This document shows, piece by piece, positions 1-8,075 of a stretch of DNA of 64,000 nt. Each line of letters opens with the position of its first letter. The stretch's first letter is position 1. The translations under genes were made by a program, and so were the position numbers. The stretch is from Flavobacteriales bacterium (GTDB lineage: Bacteria > Bacteroidota > Bacteroidia > Flavobacteriales_F > PHOS-HE28). Under the pieces are notes generated by a model. The model ran no database searches. It saw only the letters and a program-made list of their open reading frames with translations, and was not told where the DNA came from. The stretch is from positions 378,247-442,246 of the forward strand of contig JADJKO010000003.1 of NCBI GenBank assembly GCA_016705955.1, in the 5' to 3' direction.

Positions 1-1
1 G

Positions 2-214
2 GCCGAGCTCGACCTCTTCTTCCTGCACAAGGGCAAGCGTGTGGGCGTGGAGATCAAACGCACCGGCGCACCAGCCATGTCCCGCTCCATGCATGTGGCC
101 CTGGAGGATCTGAAGCTGGACAAGCTCTACTTCGTGTATCCCGGCAACTTGAGGGTGAAGCTGGCCCCCAAGGTGGAAGCCGTTCCGTTCGGACAGCTCC
201 GAACCTTGGTTTGA
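2..214 (+). CDS. C-terminal fragment of a probable AAA/DUF4143-type ATPase
   Basis: This is the 3' end of a gene that begins left of the window; 70 residues remain before TGA. The readable part starts ELDLFF, then has a conserved-looking VEIKR motif and ends in FGQLRTLV. An ELD...EIKR core followed by a helix and a LYFVYPG strand is typical of the C-terminal nuclease-like fold (DUF4143) of AAA_14 ATPases. The ATPase at 2937 has its poly-G tract about where an equivalent segment would lie. The tail here differs from that gene's tail, so the two would be different subfamilies. The family call rests on a short fragment. Function is unknown; such ATPases are often found in accessory regions. Confidence 0.5.
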   Translation, partial: AELDLFFLHKGKRVGVEIKRTGAPAMSRSMHVALEDLKLDKLYFVYPGNLRVKLAPKVEAVPFGQLRTLV

Positions 215-217
215 GCA

Positions 218-366
218 CTACCCTGTCCACCCTAGTCCACCGTGCGGCGGGGTTGTGCGTGCTTGCGTGAGCGATTGAAGCGGAAACCCCGCAAGTCCGC
301 CGTACGACGGACGCGGAGTTGCAGCGGAAAGCGCGACGGTGAGGCTTTGCGAACCGGCACGCCCAA
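218..366 (-). repeat. Intergenic repeat element, copy 1 (GGGCGTGCC type) with internal hairpin
   Basis: Read on the minus strand, this gap begins with TTGGGCGTGCCGGTT, continues through a CGTCGCGCTTTCC segment and a CCGCCGTACGACGG hairpin (295-312), and ends in a TTCCGCTTCAATCGC segment. Positions 324-366 match 61304-61346 over 43 bases with the same length; the identical blocks are GGAAAGCGCGACGGTG and ACCGGCACGCCCAA. It has no coding potential. I recall similar intergenic elements from other Bacteroidota genomes but cannot verify that here. Confidence 0.6.
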
Positions 367-405
367 GAAATGACCGAACTTTGACGCTCCAATAATTCCG
401 ATCCC

Positions 406-1545
406 ATGGCCATCGAAAGCGCAACCCCTGATCTGAAGAAGATCATCCTAGGAGCCGCTGACTTCCTTCCCCTGCTCGGCACGGACTACATCGAACTGTA
501 CGTCGGCAACGCCAAACAGAGCGCGCACTTCTACAAGACGGCCTTCGGCTTCCAGAGCTTGGCCTACGCGGGTTTGGAGACCGGCGTGAAGGACCGCAGC
601 AGCTTCGTGCTGGTGCAGGACAAGATCCGCCTGGTGCTCACCACACCGCTCACAAAGGAGAACCCGATCAACGACCACTTACGCGAGCATGGCGATGGCG
701 TGAAGGTGATCGCGCTGTGGGTGGATGATGCGCGCAAGGCGTATGAGGAAGTGATCAAGCGCGGCGCGGTGAGCTACTTCGAGCCGATGACGGAGAAGGA
801 CGCCGACGGCGAAGTGGTGAAGAGCGGGATCAAGTTGTACGGCGACACGGTACACATCTTCATTGAGCGCAAGAACTACCACGGCGCCTTCCTGCCGGGC
901 TACAAGCCGTGGAAGAGCGCATACAACCCCACCACCACGGGCCTGATGTACGTGGACCACATGGTGGCGAACGTGGGCTGGAACCAGATGAACAAGTGGG
1001 TGAAGTTCTACGAGGAGGTGATGGGCTTCGCGAACGTGCTGAGCTTCGATGACAAGGACATCAGCACAGAGTACAGCGCGCTGATGAGCAAGGTGATGAG
1101 CAACGGCAACGGCCGCATCAAGTTCCCGATCAACGAACCCGCCGAGGGCAAGAAGAAGAGCCAGGTGGAGGAGTACCTCGACTTCTACAACGGCGAAGGC
1201 GTGCAGCACATCGCCGTCGCGACCGATGACATCGTAAAGACCGTGCGCGACCTGATGGCGCGTGGTGTGGAATTCCTGAAAGTACCGTCGAGCTACTATG
1301 AAGGGTTGCTGGACCGCGTGGGCCCGATCGATGAGGATCTCGCACCCTTGGCAGAACTCGGCATCCTGGTGGATCGCGACGACGAGGGCTACCTGCTACA
1401 GCTCTTCACCAAGCCGGTGGAGGATCGCCCGACGATGTTCTTCGAGATCATCCAACGCAAAGGCGCGAAGAGCTTCGGCAAGGGGAATTTCAAGGCGCTG
1501 TTCGAGGCGATCGATCGGGAGCAGGAATCGAGGGGGACGTTGTAG
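406..1545 (+). CDS. hppD: 4-hydroxyphenylpyruvate dioxygenase
   Basis: The enzyme converts 4-hydroxyphenylpyruvate to homogentisate in tyrosine catabolism, using Fe(II) and O2. The 379-residue length is normal for the family. Two vicinal-oxygen-chelate domains are visible, at about 25-160 and 185-370. The three iron ligands can be picked out: His in VDHMV, His in GVQHIAVATDD, and Glu in MFFEIIQRKG. The family C-terminus GAKSFGKGNFKALFEAI is intact. The first ATG of the frame is used. A perfect hairpin terminator follows the stop. No homogentisate dioxygenase or other tyrosine-pathway gene is adjacent. Its last 70-110 bases recur twice downstream (2711-2873 and 4650-4715), which marks the 3' end as a site where foreign genes have arrived repeatedly. 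Confidence 0.97.
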   Translation: MAIESATPDLKKIILGAADFLPLLGTDYIELYVGNAKQSAHFYKTAFGFQSLAYAGLETGVKDRSSFVLVQDKIRLVLTTPLTKENPINDHLREHGDGVKVIALWVDDARKAYEEVIKRGAVSYFEPMTEKDADGEVVKSGIKLYGDTVHIFIERKNYHGAFLPGYKPWKSAYNPTTTGLMYVDHMVANVGWNQMNKWVKFYEEVMGFANVLSFDDKDISTEYSALMSKVMSNGNGRIKFPINEPAEGKKKSQVEEYLDFYNGEGVQHIAVATDDIVKTVRDLMARGVEFLKVPSSYYEGLLDRVGPIDEDLAPLAELGILVDRDDEGYLLQLFTKPVEDRPTMFFEIIQRKGAKSFGKGNFKALFEAIDREQESRGTL

Positions 1546-1563
1546 AACCGACATACAATTCGA

Positions 1564-1591
1564 GAAAGGCGCTTTGACCAAGGCGCCTTTC
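1564..1591 (+). terminator. Terminator of hppD
   Basis: GAAAGGCGC and GCGCCTTTC form a perfect 9-bp stem 19 bases after the hppD stop. The stem can extend inward by three more pairs, leaving the loop GACC. A short T-rich tail follows. A diverged copy of this hairpin sits after the third hppD fragment (4736-4762). Confidence 0.8.
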
Positions 1592-1599
1592 TACTTTTC
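1592..1599 (+). promoter_or_regulatory. -7 promoter element before the AlbA-type gene
   Basis: TACTTTTC fits the Bacteroidota -7 consensus TAnnTTTG at six of eight positions and ends six bases before the ATG at 1606. It overlaps the end of the hppD terminator. Confidence 0.45.
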
Positions 1600-1605
1600 A
1601 GGACC

Positions 1606-2641
1606 ATGAACGAACGCACAATCACCCAGCAGGCCCTCGGTAAACGAATCGATAAGCTCACCCCCGCCGACCTGACGAAGTACTTCAAGACCCCGAAGAA
1701 GGAAAGTGACCTCCGAGAGTTCAAGGCATACATGGACAACCCAAAGGGTGGAGAAGGTGGGTTCCAAGCGGTGCTTGGACCATCTGTGCCTCCTGAACTC
1801 AGAAGGCGGTCTGCTCATTTGGGGCGCACCAATCGGAAAGCCACCCACACAAGGTCAAGAGAAGGAATTCCATGGATCTCTTACCCATGTCGTGAATGAT
1901 TATGGGGATGATCAACTATCAGACATGGTGTTCGACAGCATCAGCCCTTCACCTCAAGGCATCAAAATCAAGAAGCTGACGCACCGGGGGCAGCGAGCCT
2001 ACGTCTTCGAAGTGCCTCGGAGTCCTTATGCTCCGCATCAGGTTAAGGAGAAGGGTGCTTACTGGTTCCGATTCAATGCCACAACCAAACCAGCTCCACA
2101 TCATTTCGTCGAAGCGTTGATGAGGCGCGTCCGCTTCCCTGACCTTGGAGTACATCTGAGGATGGGTCATGTTCAGCGACTTGAAAAGAGACGGTCAATC
2201 TCGGTAGGCTTCGATGTGGTTTGCATGAACCGATCGGTCCTGCAGAATGAGCAGGACATCACCGTATCGATCCATGTTAGCCATGGCCGGATCAAAGAAA
2301 TGGGAGGAGGCAGCAACCTAGAACTCGGTAGCCAGAGCCGCACATTGGTCATCTCGAATGCAAGAGACCTGCTACACCATGGGATTGATTTTCGAGTTTC
2401 AATCCAGGTTGACATCCCGTTCAAAGGCATTGAGCCTCCAGAGAAATTACGTGTTCAATTAGGAGTTGCAGGGCGGTTCTCGCCAATCAAGTATTCCGAG
2501 TACCTAGTTCAGGTCTCGGACATCCATGACCTTCCCGCAGACCAATTGTCAAAGGCGATTAAGACAGATGTTTTGTTCGACTCCGAAGCGGAAGGTCCAA
2601 CTAGGCTCGAGGCGAGTCATTTCAATAGGAGGTTCCACTAG
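1606..2641 (+). pseudogene. Schlafen/AlbA_2-type DNA-binding domain protein, frameshifted
   Basis: The first frame (1606 to about 1760) reads MNERTITQ and then ESDLREFKAYMDN. The second frame (about 1760-2641) continues with KRCLDHLCLLNSEGGLLIWG, which is the usual sequel in AlbA_2 domains (REFK, then a helix, then an N.GG.LLIG strand). The two frames differ by one extra base (or two missing) near 1745-1770. A HRGQRAYVFEV strand and an AYWFRFNATTKPA segment complete the domain at about residue 150. The remaining 160 residues are not recognised. This family is common beside defence and mobile genes. GC content is visibly lower than in hppD, which suggests transfer. It forms the first accessory cassette behind hppD. 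The frameshift may be real decay or a base-call error. Confidence 0.6.
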
Positions 2642-2710
2642 TAGCAGCTCGCACTACTTCATGCGCAATCTGAACCGCCGTCCTCTTTCATGCACTTGAA
2701 GGAAAAGGGC

Positions 2711-2873
2711 CCGACGATGTTCATCGAGATCATTCAGCGCAAGGGCGCGAAGAGCTTCGGCAAGGGGAATTTCAAGGCGCTGTTCGAGGCGATCGTCCCG
2801 CTGTACAGCGGGAGGGAGCAGTCCGCCTCCGCTATGGCTTCGGCGGATGAAAGAGGCGCGAGGGACATTGTAG
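2711..2873 (+). pseudogene. hppD 3'-end remnant, copy 2
   Basis: From CCGACGATGTTC onward this repeats the last part of hppD. The translation IEIIQRKGAKSFGKGNFKALFEAI is nearly the same as residues 345-368 of the complete gene. It then departs because a palindromic sequence interrupts it (2795-2850), and resumes with AGAGGCGCGAGGGAC and a TTGTAG that matches the hppD stop region. It lies between the AlbA-type gene and the ATPase. It has no catalytic domain and cannot be functional. Confidence 0.8.
2797..2847. repeat. Double palindrome inserted in the hppD remnant
   Basis: CCCGCTGTACAGCGGG (2797-2812) is a perfect 16-bp palindrome. A second imperfect hairpin with TCCGCC/GGCGGA ends occupies 2822-2847. 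Neither is present in hppD (406-1545) or in remnant 3 (4650-4715), so comparison of the copies shows the palindromes were added after duplication. Confidence 0.7.
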
Positions 2874-2903
2874 CGGCGATTGCATTCATCCAGAGTTGCC
2901 TTG

Positions 2904-2924
2904 TATATTTGAAGTCCGACTTCA
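2904..2924 (+). promoter_or_regulatory. Promoter and operator-like palindrome of the ATPase gene
   Basis: TATATTTG (2904-2911) is an exact match to the Bacteroidota -7 consensus, with TTG 21 bases upstream at 2880. It is overlapped by TGAAGTCCGACTTCA (2910-2924), a palindrome with six-base arms placed where transcription should begin. This suggests repression of the downstream gene; the regulator is unknown. Confidence 0.5.
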
Positions 2925-2936
2925 GATCTACAAGGC

Positions 2937-3994
<1,058 letters not shown>

Positions 3995-4037
3995 GCGGGT
4001 CGGCAAGGACAATTCCACCTCATCGATCGAAGCACCC

Positions 4038-4640
4038 ATGAAAGTCGTTCCCAAGAGCAAGCCGAAGGCAGCCACCACACCGTTCACCGCAGGCGATATT
4101 CTCGAACTGCGGATCTCCCTGAAGAATTGCGACCCGAAGGTGGAGCGCACCATGGTGGTGCGCGCGGACATCACGTTCGCTGACCTGCACTACTTCATCC
4201 AAGCCGTGATGGGTTGGGAGAACGCGCACTTGCACGAATTCAAGGTCGGCAAGAAGTGCGTGGGGATGGAGCCGGAGGATGACTTCTTCGCGGATGACGA
4301 GATGATCTTGGAAGAGAATGTCCGGCTGTTCGAACTCTTGCCGGAAAGCAAAGGGCAGTTCGTGTACTGGTACGACTTCGGCGATGACTGGATGCACGAC
4401 ATCAAGGCGAAGGTGCTTTCGGCGGCGAAGGTCCAAGGCTTGAAGTTGCCCTGCTGCACAGCAGGGTCGGGCGCATGCCCACCGGAGGATTGCGGAGGGG
4501 TTTGGGGTTATGCGGAAATGCTCGAAGGACTTCGGTCCGGTACTCCCCAGCGAAAGAAGGAGATCCGGTCCTGGCTCGGCGGTTCGTTCGATCCGGAAGC
4601 GTTCGACCTGAAGGCGGCCGATCGGGCTCTGCGATCGTAA
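4038..4640 (+). CDS. Plasmid pRiA4b ORF-3 family protein
   Basis: The product has 200 residues. After a Lys-rich start, the domain runs from LELRISLKNCDPKVERTMVV through the helix ITFADLHYFIQAVMGWENAHLHEF, the YWYDFGDDWMHDI strand pair, CTAGSGACPPEDCGG, and WLGGSFDPEAFDL. This is the full signature of the pRiA4b ORF-3-like (TnpR/IS1096-associated) family, whose biochemical role is unknown. The start at 4038 was preferred over the longer open frame because the domain begins shortly after it. It follows the broken ATPase in the same direction and is followed by an hppD remnant, so it belongs to the second cassette. It looks intact. Confidence 0.85.
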   Translation: MKVVPKSKPKAATTPFTAGDILELRISLKNCDPKVERTMVVRADITFADLHYFIQAVMGWENAHLHEFKVGKKCVGMEPEDDFFADDEMILEENVRLFELLPESKGQFVYWYDFGDDWMHDIKAKVLSAAKVQGLKLPCCTAGSGACPPEDCGGVWGYAEMLEGLRSGTPQRKKEIRSWLGGSFDPEAFDLKAADRALRS

Positions 4641-4649
4641 ATTGGACCG

Positions 4650-4715
4650 AAGGGGAACTTCAAGGCGCTGTTCGCGGCGATCGAGCGGGAGCAGGAGGCG
4701 CGAGGGGCCTTGTGA
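4650..4715 (+). pseudogene. hppD 3'-end remnant, copy 3
   Basis: AAGGGGAACTTCAAGGCGCTG and what follows repeat the final part of hppD, encoding GNFKALFAAIEREQEARGAL and then TGA (hppD itself ends EAIDREQESRGTL). It is in frame with the original stop and is followed by a diverged copy of the hppD terminator. This copy is therefore probably the old chromosomal junction, with the cassettes inserted between it and the complete gene. Confidence 0.8.
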
Positions 4716-4735
4716 AAAGGCCAATGGTCCAGGAG

Positions 4736-4762
4736 AAGGGCGCTTTGGAAAGAGCGCCCCTT
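4736..4762 (+). terminator. Terminator copy after hppD remnant 3
   Basis: AAGGGCGCT pairs with AGCGCCCCTT with one bulged base. It resembles the hairpin at 1564-1591 in sequence and in its position relative to the hppD end. Confidence 0.65.
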
Positions 4763-4778
4763 AGTTCACCCCACACTA

Positions 4779-4785
4779 TAGCTTG
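4779..4785 (+). promoter_or_regulatory. -7-like element before the polyphosphate kinase gene
   Basis: TAGCTTG, five bases before ATG 4791, resembles the -7 motif seen before many genes in this window. The expected -33 element is not obvious. Confidence 0.3.
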
Positions 4786-4790
4786 CCATC

Positions 4791-5681
4791 ATGAAAGACC
4801 TGCTCACCGACCCACGCTTCGCCATCACCCGGCCCGGCACGTTCCGCTTGAAGGACCACACCAGCGACCTGCCCACGGACCTCAACAAGAAGGAACTGAA
4901 AAAGCAGCTGGAGGAGGACAAGGAGCGCATCAGCGATCTACAGGAGTTGCTCTACGCTTCGGGGAAACATGCGTTGCTGATGATCTTCCAAGCGATGGAT
5001 GCCGCAGGCAAGGACAGCTGCATCCGCCATGTGATGAGCGGCGTGAACCCGCAAGGGGTGCGCGTGTGGAGCTTCAAAGCGCCGAGCTCCCTGGAACGCT
5101 CGCACGACTTCCTGTGGCGGCACACGCAAGCGGTTCCGGAGCGTGGCCACATCGGCATCCACAACCGTTCGCATTACGAGGAAGTACTGGTGACGCGCGT
5201 GCATCCGGAGTACATCCTCGGACAGGGCATCCCCTCCGTCAAGAGCGTGACGGACATCAATGATGCGTTCTGGGAGTCGCGATTCAGGGCGATCCGTGCC
5301 TGGGAGGAGCACCTGCACAACAGCGGCACGGTGATCATGAAATTCTTCCTCCACATGTCACCGAAAGAGCAGAAGAAGCGCTTCCTCGAACGCATCGACG
5401 ACCCGAAGAAGAACTGGAAGTTCAATGCGGACGACCTGAAGGAACGCGGGCATTGGGATGACTATATGCGAGCATACGAACAAGCCATCAGCGCGACTGC
5501 CGCATCGCATGCGCCCTGGTACATCATACCGGCTGATGAGCAATGGGAGGCGCGGGGCATGGTGGGGCGCTTGCTACGCGAGCGGCTGGAAGCACTGAAA
5601 CCGGAGAGTCCGGCGCCGGATCCGAAAGCAGCGGAAGAACTGCAAGTCGCAAAACGCGAATTGCTCGCAGAGAGGGACTAG
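4791..5681 (+). CDS. Polyphosphate kinase 2 family protein
   Basis: PPK2 enzymes transfer phosphate between polyphosphate and nucleotides (ADP/ATP, GDP/GTP, or AMP for some classes). The 296-residue protein has the family P-loop region MIFQAMDAAGKDSCIRHVM at about 65-83, the following GVNPQGVRVWSFKAPS, the Walker-B-like IGIHNRSHYEEVLVTRVHPE at about 122-141, and the lid-like KEQKKRFLERIDDPKKNWKF. One PPK2 domain is present, not the tandem form. The pattern suits the short AMP- or ADP-phosphorylating classes; the substrate cannot be decided from sequence alone. The C-terminal 35 residues are a charged extension. It lies just downstream of the hppD cassettes and upstream of aspS, each apparently with its own promoter. 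Confidence 0.93.
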   Translation: MKDLLTDPRFAITRPGTFRLKDHTSDLPTDLNKKELKKQLEEDKERISDLQELLYASGKHALLMIFQAMDAAGKDSCIRHVMSGVNPQGVRVWSFKAPSSLERSHDFLWRHTQAVPERGHIGIHNRSHYEEVLVTRVHPEYILGQGIPSVKSVTDINDAFWESRFRAIRAWEEHLHNSGTVIMKFFLHMSPKEQKKRFLERIDDPKKNWKFNADDLKERGHWDDYMRAYEQAISATAASHAPWYIIPADEQWEARGMVGRLLRERLEALKPESPAPDPKAAEELQVAKRELLAERD

Positions 5682-5714
5682 GGCGATCGGCCAAGCAAGA
5701 GCGTACCTGCGGCC

Positions 5715-5722
5715 TATTTTCG
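5715..5722 (+). promoter_or_regulatory. -7 promoter element of aspS
   Basis: TATTTTCG fits TAnnTTTG at seven of eight positions and lies 21 bases before the ATG at 5744. This supports that ATG over the earlier in-frame codons, which overlap the preceding gene. Confidence 0.5.
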
Positions 5723-5743
5723 CGCTCCCTTCCGAAAGCGACC

Positions 5744-7495
5744 ATGTACCGAACCCACACCTGTGGCGAACTCCGCCTCCTCGACGCTGGCAAGACAGTG
5801 ACCTTGGCCGGATGGGTACAACGCACACGTGATCTGGGCGGCATGACCTTCGTGGATCTGCGCGACCGCTACGGCATCACACAGCTCACCTTCAACGCGG
5901 ATAGTGATGCGGCACTGCGCGAAACCGCACGGTCGCTCGGGCGCGAGTTCGTGGTGCAGGTGTCCGGTACCGTGATGGAGCGTCAGAGCAAGAACGCGAA
6001 CATGCCCACCGGCGAGGTGGAGATCTTCTGCTCCGCGATCACCGTCCTGAACGGCGCGAAGACACCTCCCTTCACCATCGAAGAGGAGACCGACGGCGGC
6101 GATGAGCTACGGATGAAGTACCGTTACCTCGATCTCCGACGCGCCAACGTGCGAAAGAACTTCGAGTTGCGGCATCGCATGACGATCGAAGTGCGCAACT
6201 ACCTCAGCGCGCAGAATTTTCTCGAGGTGGAAACCCCCGTGCTGATCAAGAGCACACCGGAGGGCGCACGCGATTTCGTGGTGCCCAGCCGCATGAACCA
6301 AGGCGAGTTCTACGCATTGCCGCAAAGTCCGCAGACCTTCAAGCAACTGCTGATGGTCGCTGGCTTCGATCGCTACTTCCAACTGGTGAAGTGCTTCCGT
6401 GACGAGGACCTGCGCGCCGACCGTCAGCCGGAATTCACCCAGATCGATTGCGAGATGGCCTTCGTGGAACGCGAGGACATCCTCAACGCGTTCGAAGGCT
6501 TGGCGAAGCATCTCTTCAAGAGCGTTCTCGGCCTCGACTTCAGCGAGCCGTTCTTGCGCATGAGCTACGATGAAGCCATGCGCGACTACGGCTGCGACAA
6601 GCCGGACCTGCGGTTCGGGATGCGGTTCGAGAGCCTCACCGCCCCCGTTGATCTGGTCAGGGGCAAGGGCTTCAAGGTCTTCGATGATGCCGACTTGGTG
6701 GTGGGCATCAATGTGGAAGGCTGTGCGAACTGGAGCCGGAAGCAGACCGATGCGCTCATCGACTTCGTGAAGCGCCCGCAGATCGGAGCCACAGGGATCG
6801 TGTTCGTGAAGTGGACCGCTGAAGGGTTGAAGAGCACGGTGGACAAGTTCTATGCACCCGAACAACTCCAACAGTGGGCAGCGCACTTCAACATGAAGCA
6901 AGGAGATCTACTGTGCATCATGGCCGGCGGGACGGAAAGAACGCGCAAGCAATTGAACGAGCTTCGTCTGCACCTCGGGGATCTGTTGGGCTTGCGTGAT
7001 CCGAAAGTGTTCAAGCCCCTGTGGGTGGTGGACTTCCCGCTTCTGGAGAAGGATGAGGAGAGTGGTCGCTGGCATGCGATGCACCATCCCTTCACCTCTC
7101 CTATCCCCGAGCACGCACACTTGCTGGAAAGCGATCCCGGCAAGGTGAAGGCGAACGCCTACGACCTGGTGATCAACGGTACCGAGATCGGTGGTGGCAG
7201 CATCCGCATCCACGACCGGAGCATGCAGGAAGCCATGTTCCGCGTGCTCGGGTTCACCGATGAAGAGGCGCGCTACAAATTCGGTTTCCTGCTGGACGCC
7301 TTCGAATTCGGCGCCCCGCCGCATGGTGGCGCCGCTTTCGGCTTCGACCGCTGGGTGGCCTTGTTCGGTGGCCGAAGCGACATTCGTGAGTTCATCGCCT
7401 TCCCGAAGAACAATGCCGGGCGCGATGTGATGATCGATGCACCGAGCCTGATCGACGAGATCCAACTGAAGGAACTCGGCATCACGGTGAAGTAA
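5744..7495 (+). CDS. aspS: Aspartate--tRNA ligase
   Basis: This class II synthetase charges tRNA-Asp. The 583 residues are the normal bacterial length. The N-terminal OB-fold starts MYRTHTCGELR and includes VTLAGWVQRTRDLGGMTFVD. The catalytic core follows, with ETPVLIKSTPEGARDFVVPS, motif 2 CFRDEDLRADRQPEFTQID, the bacterial GAD insertion at about 285-420, and motif 3 GAAFGFDRWVALFGG near 540. The protein ends with the family-typical IQLKELGITVK. The start at 5744 has the canonical opening of the family; the open frame extends upstream but runs through the ppk2 gene. The presence of proline or alanine near the anticodon-binding loop was not used to judge Asp/Asn discrimination. Confidence 0.98.
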   Translation: MYRTHTCGELRLLDAGKTVTLAGWVQRTRDLGGMTFVDLRDRYGITQLTFNADSDAALRETARSLGREFVVQVSGTVMERQSKNANMPTGEVEIFCSAITVLNGAKTPPFTIEEETDGGDELRMKYRYLDLRRANVRKNFELRHRMTIEVRNYLSAQNFLEVETPVLIKSTPEGARDFVVPSRMNQGEFYALPQSPQTFKQLLMVAGFDRYFQLVKCFRDEDLRADRQPEFTQIDCEMAFVEREDILNAFEGLAKHLFKSVLGLDFSEPFLRMSYDEAMRDYGCDKPDLRFGMRFESLTAPVDLVRGKGFKVFDDADLVVGINVEGCANWSRKQTDALIDFVKRPQIGATGIVFVKWTAEGLKSTVDKFYAPEQLQQWAAHFNMKQGDLLCIMAGGTERTRKQLNELRLHLGDLLGLRDPKVFKPLWVVDFPLLEKDEESGRWHAMHHPFTSPIPEHAHLLESDPGKVKANAYDLVINGTEIGGGSIRIHDRSMQEAMFRVLGFTDEEARYKFGFLLDAFEFGAPPHGGAAFGFDRWVALFGGRSDIREFIAFPKNNAGRDVMIDAPSLIDEIQLKELGITVK

Positions 7496-7604
7496 TGCGA
7501 TCAGTGTCATCTTCCTCTTCGCCCTCTTGCTGACATTCCTAGCGGCGCCATCGGGGCTTCTCTTCCGTGGATCCGGCTTTCCGTCTCATCGCTCACGCGT
7601 CGCA

Positions 7605-7903
7605 CGGGACAGGCTTCTCGCCCTGAATTGATCCTCAATGCAGAAGCCCCGCTTTCACGGGGCTTCTGCTCTCGATGCTGACCGACCAGGGCTCCCCTCG
7701 CAAAGCCTCGGGACAGGCTTCTCGCCCTGACTTGATCCTCAATGCAGAAGCCCCGCTTTCGCGGGGCTTCTGCTCTCGATGTTGACCGACCAGGGCTCCC
7801 CTCGCAAAGCCTCGGGACAGGCTTCTCGCCCTGACTTGATCCTCAATGCAGAAGCCCCGCTTTCGCGGGGCTTCTGCTCTCGATGTTGACCGACCAGGGC
7901 TCG
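7605..7903 (-). repeat. 104-bp tandem repeat of the tRNA-Gln 3' end and hairpin
   Basis: Three units have an exact 104-bp period (equivalent positions 7641, 7745 and 7849). Each carries a strong hairpin with AGAAGCCCCG/CGGGGCTTCT arms followed, on the plus strand, by TGACCGACCAGGGCTC. That last piece is the complement of the last 16-17 bases of the adjacent tRNA-Gln. Only the third unit runs on into a complete tRNA; in the others the match stops at GGGCTC. The units are almost identical (a few substitutions in the first). This fills most of the 390-bp gap between aspS and the tRNA. Confidence 0.9.
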
Positions 7904-7958
7904 AACCTGGACTCTTCTGAACCAAAATCAGACGTGTTGCCAGTTACACCATCGGTCA
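7886..7958 (-). tRNA. tRNA-Gln (anticodon TTG)
   Basis: Read on the minus strand, the acceptor arms TGACCGA and TCGGTCA pair perfectly, and the T arm contains GGTTCGAGCC. The anticodon arm TCTGA-TTTTGGT-TCAGA has a seven-base loop with TTG at its centre. CCA is not encoded; the next bases are A and CATC. The gene is followed on its 3' side by the 104-bp tandem repeat, which repeats its own last bases. Confidence 0.93.
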
Positions 7959-8048
7959 ATACCGCCCCGCTCTCGCAAAGCGCGGCAAATGTAGCGATCT
8001 CCTTCAACCCTCACCAAGCCCGCATCCATGGCCGCCGGGTTCTTTCGG

Positions 8049-8056
8049 TATTTTCG
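8049..8056 (+). promoter_or_regulatory. -7 promoter element of the DUF2723 gene
   Basis: TATTTTCG lies 20 bases before ATG 8076 and downstream of the alternative ATG at 8028. If it is the promoter, the longer reading cannot be transcribed in full, so 8076 is the start. Confidence 0.5.
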
Positions 8057-8075
8057 CCGCTTCCCCGATGATCCC

